Assembly: GCA_016713525.1 (NCBI GenBank) | Contig: JADJOZ010000028.1 | Location: 1 to 5,193, forward strand | Length of the DNA stretch: 5,193 nt | Reading direction: 5' to 3' | From: Bacteroidota bacterium | GTDB taxonomy: Bacteria; Bacteroidota; Bacteroidia; AKYH767-A; OLB10 | Notes under the pieces: model-generated | Told to the model about the DNA's origin: nothing | Databases searched by the model: none | The model's input: only the letters and a program-made list of their open reading frames with translations | Shown: positions 1 through 5,193 of the stretch, in pieces | Position numbering within the stretch: the first letter of the stretch is position 1 | How the letters are laid out: the number at the start of each line of letters is the position of its first letter | Translations under genes and position numbers: made by a program

Positions 1-5
1 GCGTA

Positions 6-1785
6 ATGTCTATTAAGGATAAGGATGGCAGGGAATTATCTATAGATGATTTTATTGACTTTATACCTTTTGAAAAGGTGTCGCTACGCTATCCAACGGT
101 ATTAGCATTGAACATATTGGACAAGATCGTTACAGTGTTAACTCGGAATTAATTGATATAAATTTCCAATCAACCACAATACCCTCCTTATGATCTTCGC
201 AATGAATTTGTTAGCGCAACGCCGATACATTTTGGAGCTACTGTTTTAGGGGAGCATCTGGTTTTATTCCTGACAAACCTTTGTTCTTCAGTTATCCTCT
301 CCATTACAATGGGGGGAACATATGTTAATTGATTGTCCACCATACCTTCAACAAGCATTGAATGCAAGAGGATTATCAATACGGAAATTCGTTCCTTATT
401 TTTAACCCATATACATGACGACCATTGCAATATTTTTCCATTATTGAGATTATCAAGCAGAATAAAACTTCTTACCACTAAGAAATATTTTGGATGGCAA
501 TGATGAAATTGTCACTTCAGACTTTAATGCCTGTTGAAGATATTTCTGAAATGTTTGATTTTGTCGAAGTTACTCCATACAAGACTACCGAATTTTATGG
601 GCTTTCATTGAACCCCATTACACTGTGCACTCGATTCCAACCATAGGAGCAACATTTCGAATGAGTGACCGAGGTCATTCTCATAGTATTGTGTTTATCG
701 AGGACAATAAATCATTTCCAGATATTCAAGAAATGGTGGACAAAGGAATTGTTAGAAAAGAAAAATTTGAGACCATTCAATCCAAATATACGAATCGATT
801 TGATCTGCTTTTTTGCGGATGGAGGGAAGGGAATACTTCATGGTGATCCTAGGGATGCATTGAATTCAAAAGCTGACAGGATTGTTTTTATGCATTTAGA
901 AAAATTGCCACCAGAATTTGACGCTACGTTTTCGCATGCTATAGCTGGAAAAAGATATTCAATTATTCCAGGCAATAAAGATACTTTTATGATCTGAACT
1001 ATGCAGATTCTAAATGAGGTTTTTCCTAAAATGTCGAACCATTGGGGATCTGCTTTAATGAATAATTTTCGTATTGTTTATGCAAATTCAGGTGATGTAA
1101 TATTCAAACAAAATGAAATTTCCAATGGACAAATTTTTATTATATTAGGTGGAAGTTGTAGTGTAATGTTCCACGACGGTCAAACTCTCTCAGAGAAAGC
1201 AAGAAAGGAAGCAGGAGATTTTGTCGGTGAAATGGCTGTTTTAGACGAAAATAAGGTTCGATCTGCTTCTATAGTTGCTTCCACTCCTGTAGTATTATGT
1301 GCTATTGATGAAAAACTTTTCCATGAATTTCTAGTTTCTGAAAATCTAACTGAAGAGATGAGAAACTTATGGAAGACAAGGTCGGAAATAGAAAAAATTT
1401 TCGCCTTTAGTGATTTTCAGATAATGTGAATGATAGAATTGCAAGAATTGCCAAAAGGTTGTTTATCCCAGAGGGAGAAACTGTTGTTGCACAAGGAAGT
1501 AAAGACCAAGATTTCTTATATAATAATTTCTGGTGAATTTAGTGTTCGCCACAATGATGTTAAAGTAAAAGATTTAAAGATGGGAGATATGTTTGGTGAA
1601 TATGCTTCTATTGAAGATTCTGTTAGAAATTCTACGGTAACTTCTAAGACAGCAAATGCTGTTTTTAAAGTAAGCAAGGATGATATGAGAAAATAGTAGA
1701 ATCCATTCCTATATTTCATTTTAGCATGCGTGAAATAATGATTCGCCGCTCTCGCGAATTGAATAAAATGAAAAAGCAAATCTAA
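6..1785 (+). CDS. MBL-fold metallo-hydrolase fused to two cyclic-nucleotide-binding domains (frameshifted in this sequence)
   Basis: A predicted cytosolic zinc hydrolase with cNMP sensor domains; substrate unknown. The restored protein is about 595 residues. The MBL domain (about 60-320) shows DCPP (331-342), the metal motif THIHDDH (405-425), a later His in PHYTVHS (613-630), an Asp in FIEDN (703-705) and a C-terminal His in VFMHLEK (about 887-907). The first cNMP domain (about 355-443) has VGEMA then an Arg-Ser-Ala, and the second (about 487-563) has FGEYA then Arg-Asn-Ser, which resemble the phosphate-binding cassette Glu and Arg. The frame must be corrected by one base near 95, 188, 250, 313, 386, 490, 607, 811, 1415, 1515 and 1691, plus a problem at 985-1025. 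The stop is TAA at 1783. The start is uncertain: ATG at 6 is the first Met, but the frame is open to the window edge and no ribosome site is visible, so the gene may begin upstream. Family calls are from motifs read by eye. Confidence 0.8.
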
Positions 1786-1937
1786 AAATAAATGAAAAGA
1801 AATGATTTGAACTTTATTTTAAATAAATGAATATAAAATCAAAAACTTATTCTATAACAAAATTCTTAAAGGAAATCTTTCTTTAAATTTTATTAAATAA
1901 TAGAATTCAAGATATAATTTTTATGATATTAAATTTG

Positions 1938-2296
1938 ATGAAATCAATTTGTATTTTTTATTTTTCTTTTTAACAGTAGTGGCTATTCATTCTAACCCAA
2001 ATCATAAATTAACAGAATCAGATAAAATTCAATTTTTTGTTAAATGAATTGGATAAACCTAATTAATCTCAGGTTTATTAGAAATGGAATAGAGTATTCC
2101 AGGAAAAGAAGCGAAAGATCATATGCAAAAAAATTGGACTACGAGAGGAAATAAAATAAAAACAGTGGAAGGATTTTATCAACCTGGTAGCCACAAAATC
2201 CTCTATAACAAGCAACTCTACTACATTCTATTTCCAAATGGAACCAAAATGGAATCTGCTAAATGGCTTCGTCAAACATTAAAGGATATTGAGTGA
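1938..2296 (+). CDS. Small exported DUF5329-type protein (frameshifted in this sequence)
   Basis: The function is unknown. The restored product is about 118 residues. It opens with a Lys and a hydrophobic run (MKSICIFYFSFLTVVAIHS), a likely signal peptide, so it probably acts outside the cytoplasm. The mature part reads like the DUF5329 family: LTESDKIQFLLNELDK, RFIRNGIEYS, GKEAKDHM, IKTVEGFINLVATKSS, then YYILFPNGTKMESAKWLR and a short acidic end. Six single-base corrections are needed, near 1969, 2035, 2064, 2100, 2175 and 2219. Without the paired shifts at 2175 and 2219 the central VATKSS motif is lost, although the uncorrected frame also stays open there. ATG at 1938 gives the neatest signal peptide; the in-frame ATG at 1923 would add five residues. 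Neither has a clear ribosome site. It lies 152 bases after the hydrolase gene on the same strand, separated by very AT-rich DNA, so a shared transcript is uncertain. The family name is from memory of its conserved motifs. Confidence 0.65.
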
Positions 2297-2970
2297 TTGA
2301 AGCTGCAATTTAAGAGAATTGTAATCAAAGTTAAATTCTAAAATACTTCCCTATTTTTAATTTCCCCACTGAATCATAATAGCGATGACAGGAAACAAAG
2401 TCATTCCAAAATCAGTAAATTTCTATTCAACCCTAGTAGGTAATTCTGCTTACACAATCCTTTCTAAAATATTAATTTACTGTGCAGAGGTGGTTTAGGA
2501 TTTCAAGCATTTCAAATTGCTAGAATTGTTAGACTTCTAGATCATTTCTATGGAACTTAGCACAAAGAAATTTCACTCTTTTGTATAATTCTAATTTCTT
2601 TGAATCATTCCAAAATTAATGTAAAGGCAATAATTTTCTATCTCCATCCTTAAAATTCCTGGATTCAACTGAATCGCTTAGATGGAAACTCTGGTTCAAA
2701 AGACAAATAAGTAGATTCGAAGATTAGAATTTTCTAAACTATTGGAACTTTTTTTAATCCTATTTAATTCTTTTAACTTGAAGCAAAAATCTAATAGATG
2801 AATCGAAATATAAAATGTGTGATAAATATATATTAAAAAGGCTGGAATAAACAAAATAAAATGGTTGACAAAATTTTTACCATTATGTCACAAAATACTT
2901 GTTTTAGAGAAATTTTTTTATTTTTCATCCTTGTATTATTTTGTTTATTCTTCCGTCGATTATTGGAATA
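2297..2970. other. AT-rich intergenic stretch without a supportable gene
   Basis: About 670 bases with many stops in all frames. On the + strand 2383-2487 is open from an ATG (MTGNKVIPKS...), and an overlapping + frame from about 2487 reads GGLGFQAFQIARIVRLLD. On the - strand a 20-codon piece ending at 2357 reads FGMTLFPVIAIMIQWGN. None has a ribosome site or a recognised motif, and they conflict with one another. Small symmetric elements are present: a 10-bp inverted repeat CAAAGAAATT/AATTTCTTTG (2563-2572 and 2593-2602, 20-base loop) and GATTCA-AC-TGAATC at 2662-2675. The last 100 bases should hold the promoter for the lipoprotein gene, but no matched -35/-10 pair stands out. Confidence 0.5.
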
Positions 2971-2978
2971 GATAAAAA

Positions 2979-2990
2979 AAAGGATAGAGA
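2979..2990 (+). promoter_or_regulatory. Ribosome binding site of the kelch lipoprotein gene
   Basis: The purine run AAAGGATAGAGA ends three bases before the ATG at 2994. Its AAAGGA core lies nine bases upstream of that ATG, a usable Shine-Dalgarno distance. It is the only clear ribosome site in the window and supports 2994 as the start. Confidence 0.55.
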
Positions 2991-2993
2991 GTT

Positions 2994-4524
2994 ATGATCA
3001 AGAAGATTCAAAACATTATTATCGCTGGTATGATCTGTATTTTAGGATCTTGCCAAGTTATAAACCCAGACAAAAAAGACCGATACAAACAATTTACTAA
3101 TATTAGCTGCGGTTGCTTCTCAATCATCTGCCAGCCAAGTGCAAAATGTAATAGCAGAATCAACTTACAAAATCAGTAACATTGACTTGGGATGCTTATT
3201 CCGGTGCTGTAGTTTACAATGTGTATTATACTTGCTCTACAAATACTCAATCTAAAATGCATTGCCAGGACTTTCAACTGTTACTGATCCAACTGTTGTA
3301 GCTACAACATCAGGGGCAGTGACAAGCAATGGTATTGTTACAGGTACTTGAAGCATGCAGTTCGAGTATTGTAAATATTGTTAAAAAGCTGATTCACCAC
3401 TTGTTATACCAGTAAAAACTAGGTCTCCCATAAATTTGTGGTAACAGCTGTCACTAATGGAACTACAGAAACTTCTCCTTCAAAAGTAGCTGAATTGGCA
3501 GAAGCGGCTCCGACTCAAGCAAAGCGATTAAGAGGTATTTACATGCTAGGTGGACTTTCTACAGGCTACTCAGCTCCAGTGGCACCAGTTGATCTTTATG
3601 ATCCAGATACTTCCACTTGGTTTCCTTCTGTTACAACAATGCCAACGCCTGTTAGTTTTGCTGGAATTGCATCTGAAAAGTCAAAATTGTTGTAGTAGGC
3701 GGTTATAATTCAACGGAGCTCTCCCTGGCAAAACTCAAGTATATGATATTCTTACAGACACTTGGACTGATAAAACTGCTGGGCCTGCCAGTATTCGAGC
3801 AAATCTCGAGTAGCAAATTCAAATGGAAAAATTTATTTTCTGGGTGGTGCAACAGTTGCTGCTGCAACAGCATGGGCTGGAAGTCTTGTCAGATATTTAT
3901 GATGTAAATACCGATGTTTGGTCAGTAGGAACTTCTTTTGGTGCGGCTAGTTCTGAAAGATCGGCGGTTAATGTTGGAGGTGTTATCTATAACAGTGGCG
4001 GAAGATCTGGTGCTGCAGCTGTAGCACTTACTCATGATGGTTATATCATATCAGCAAAATGCGCTAACAGGTGTAGGAGTGGTTGAAGTTCCATTAACTA
4101 CCGCAAGAAACGGACATTCAATGGTAGGTTATAACAGTCCAACCCTTGGTTCAGAAATTTGGAGTATTGGAGGTGTTACAGCACTTACAGGGCAGGTAGC
4201 GGCAGGTTTATTGATAGCGGCAACAACAGCCTATACACCCTCTGTATTAGTTCAAACACTATCTTCTCCTTTTGGGACTGGTGTTACATGGACTGCTACT
4301 CCACCTCAACTAGCAGTTGCTACGGGTTTTGGAAGCGCAGTAGTTGATCCAAGAAATGGAAATGTTTACTACGGTGGTGGAATACAAATTCTGTTACACC
4401 TCTTTCTCCAGCAGGTGTAACTACATTCCAATCTTCCAATATTGTAACAAAACCAGCATGGACAACTCTAACAGCTATGCCAAATGCTAGATGGGGACAT
4501 ACTGCTGGGATTCCTGTGCAATAG
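2994..4524 (+). CDS. Lipoprotein with Fn3-like domain and six-blade kelch propeller (frameshifted in this sequence)
   Basis: A predicted membrane-anchored protein, probably a surface or periplasmic binding protein; no ligand can be inferred. The restored product is about 510 residues. Residues 1-20 (MIKKIQNIIIAGMICILGSC) are a lipoprotein signal with lipobox LGSC, so Cys20 would be lipidated. An Fn3-like domain follows at about 58-160, with VTLTWDAYSGAVVYNVYY at its start and KFVVTAVTNGTTETSPSK at its end. From about residue 182 to the end there are six kelch-type blades. Single-base corrections are needed near 3074, 3170, 3255, 3349, 3385, 3430, 3678, 3732, 3809, 3888, 4051 and 4381; the stretch 3349-3431 is the least certain. 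The stop is TAG at 4522. The start is supported by the ribosome site just upstream, and a terminator follows 34 bases after the stop, so the gene is probably monocistronic. The pieces read as separate short ORFs but belong to one gene. Confidence 0.8.
3537..4500 (+). repeat. Six kelch-type blade repeats within the lipoprotein gene
   Basis: Each unit has a hydrophobic strand ending in Gly-Gly, and several are followed by a YDxxTxxW strand. The strands are IYMLGG (3537) with LYDPDTSTW, KIVVVGG (3683) with VYDILTDTW, KIYFLGG (3828) with IYDVNTDVW, VIYNSGG (3982), EIWSIGG (4154) and NVYYGGG (4361). The spacing is about 145-150 bases for the first three steps, then about 175 and 205, so the later blades carry longer loops. 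Blades four to six lack the clean YDxxTxxW strand and are more diverged. Confidence 0.7.
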
Positions 4525-4558
4525 ATTTTTCTTTGAATGGATTATTGATTCAATTACT

Positions 4559-4590
4559 AAGCTCTGGTTAACCATTACCAGAGCTTTTTT
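4559..4590 (+). terminator. Intrinsic terminator of the kelch lipoprotein gene
   Basis: A perfect 10-bp stem AAGCTCTGGT (4559-4568) and ACCAGAGCTT (4577-4586), with an 8-base loop, runs into a T tract ending at 4590. It starts 34 bases after the stop codon at 4524. The stem and T run are clean despite the indels elsewhere. Confidence 0.88.
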
Positions 4591-4679
4591 ATCATGTTTC
4601 AATCGGCTTTGATTTTCTACAACGAATCATCTTCCATTTTTAATTCCCATCTTTGGAACATTTCATTATACAAAATTCA

Positions 4680-4898
4680 ATGATTGCGTTAAATAGAAAT
4701 TTTGATCCTATTTCATTTTGGCTATGGAAAATTCAAATTTTCAAACCTACTTTTCTAAGTAGAATTTTTAAAAATCTTATAAAAATACAAAATGGAGTTG
4801 TCATAGATCACTCTTCCCAAGATGGTAAAACAGTCCGAGATTCTGAAACTCAAGAATTGGAATTAGGACAAGAAATAGATCTTTCTCAACAATTATAG
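4680..4898 (+). CDS. Doubtful small hypothetical ORF
   Basis: An uninterrupted 72-codon frame from ATG 4680 to TAG 4896 (TTG at 4653 would lengthen it to 81). The first half is basic and aromatic (ISFWLWKIQIFKP, then FLSRIFKNLIK) and the second half is acidic and polar (VRDSETQELELGQEIDLS). I recognise no family. Codon choice is AT-rich like its neighbours. Against it: no ribosome site precedes either start, and it sits between a terminator and the 16S leader. For it: it stays open in a sequence where real genes are broken every 100 bases or so. An overlapping frame from ATG 4594 (MFQSALIFYNESSS...) could be its true N-terminus joined by an indel, but that ATG abuts the terminator. Confidence 0.22.
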   Translation: MIALNRNFDPISFWLWKIQIFKPTFLSRIFKNLIKIQNGVVIDHSSQDGKTVRDSETQELELGQEIDLSQQL

Positions 4899-4971
4899 TA
4901 GCGTGACTCAAAGAATTTAGACCCCAAACCGCAAGGAGCGAGAGAATTCAAGTTAATTCCAGCGAAAGTCC

Positions 4972-4998
4972 ATATTGGAGAATATCCTCTTCGGAGGA
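4972..4998 (+). other. Adjoining hairpins in the 16S leader, one with a TTCG tetraloop
   Basis: TCCTC-TTCG-GAGGA (4985-4998) is a perfect 5-bp stem closed by the stable TTCG loop. It adjoins ATATT-GGAG-AATAT (4972-4985), sharing one base. This arrangement suggests a folded RNA. Confidence 0.45.
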
Positions 4999-5108
4999 GC
5001 CCGCTCATTATGGCAACAGAGAAGAAAGACTCGTCTAGGGTTTCTACGCCAGTTAGATTCTTCGGAATTTGATTGGAACTGGTAAAATTCTAGATGAACC
5101 GAAATGAT

Positions 5109-5129
5109 AAGTTGGCTTTCGGCCAATTT
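5109..5129 (+). other. Hairpin immediately before the 16S 5' end
   Basis: AAGTTGGC (5109-5116) pairs with GCCAATTT (5122-5129) through eight pairs, one of them G-U, around the loop TTTCG. It ends where the mature 16S is expected to begin. It may guide leader folding or processing of the 16S 5' end; that role is inferred. Confidence 0.5.

Positions 5130-5193
<64 letters not shown>

Larger units (their letters stand above)
4899..5129 (+). promoter_or_regulatory. Upstream leader of the 16S rRNA gene
   Basis: From about 4915 the base composition becomes richer in G and C than the flanking spacer and no sensible ORF is present, as expected for a transcribed, folded rRNA leader. A -10-like TATAGT (4894-4899) followed by GCGTGAC could start this transcript, since a GC-rich discriminator is usual for rRNA promoters, but I see no matching -35. 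A second option is TAAAAT (5083-5088) with a weak TTCGGA (5061-5066). The true start point cannot be set from sequence alone. Confidence 0.4.

Noticed and set aside
188..478. 96-codon open frame on the - strand
   Set aside because: It lies opposite the MBL domain, whose corrected + frame holds the THIHDDH metal motif; the - strand translation has no recognisable feature.
1516..1779. 87-codon open frame on the - strand
   Set aside because: It is antisense to the second cyclic-nucleotide domain and mirrors its codons; no independent support.
1..1785. True pseudogene of an MBL/cNMP protein
   Set aside because: Catalytic and binding motifs are all kept, the changes are homopolymer indels, and unrelated neighbours and 16S show the same errors.
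1866..1886. Stem TTAAAG/CTTTAA as a terminator of the hydrolase gene
   Set aside because: Only six mostly A-T pairs, no proper T tract right after, and similar stems arise often in such AT-rich DNA.
2865..2893. Perfect -35 hexamer TTGACA (2865-2870) as promoter of the lipoprotein gene
   Set aside because: No acceptable -10 hexamer lies 15-19 bases downstream, and it is over 120 bases from the ATG; nearby TATTAT (2934-2939) lacks a partner -35.
4159..4347. 62-codon + strand frame inside the kelch gene
   Set aside because: The overlapping frame encodes kelch blade five with the EIWSIGG strand; this one is a cysteine- and serine-rich shadow.
4665..4670. TATAAT on the - strand as a promoter
   Set aside because: No good -35 (only TTTAAC at 17 bases) and no - strand gene downstream.
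4899..5129. tRNA gene or CRISPR array near the 16S gene
   Set aside because: No T-loop signature (GGTTCGA type) or cloverleaf, and no regularly spaced direct repeats anywhere in the window.

Overview
The last 64 bases are the 5' end of a 16S rRNA gene. Its wording (CTAACGCTGGCGGCGCG followed by TCTTAAACATGCAAGTC) is the form found in Leptospira and close relatives. The AT-rich composition, the spirochaete-style lipoprotein signal and the gene content all fit a Leptospira-type spirochaete. Pathogenic or saprophytic status cannot be told from this window.

Reading left to right on the + strand: (1) about 6-1785 is one long gene for a metallo-beta-lactamase (MBL) fold hydrolase fused to two cyclic-nucleotide-binding domains. 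(2) About 1938-2296 is a small exported protein of the DUF5329 type. (3) 2297-2970 is AT-rich with no convincing gene. (4) 2994-4524 is a lipoprotein with an Fn3-like domain followed by a six-blade kelch propeller, ended by a strong intrinsic terminator at 4559-4590. (5) 4591-5129 is the region upstream of the 16S gene, holding one doubtful small ORF and a structured leader. (6) 5130 to the end is the start of 16S rRNA.

The main oddity is that all three protein genes are cut up by single-base insertions and deletions, mostly in short homopolymers. I followed each gene codon by codon across about 29 such events. Each time, the restored frame gives a continuous protein with its family motifs in order. 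The conserved 16S start also carries one extra A. The simplest reading is an unpolished long-read assembly, not real gene decay, so the apparent short ORFs should be read as pieces of three intact genes.

The genes share no obvious pathway and do not look like one operon: the spacers are about 150 and 700 bases, and the third gene has its own ribosome binding site and terminator. The most interesting item biologically is the MBL hydrolase carrying tandem cyclic-nucleotide sensor domains.
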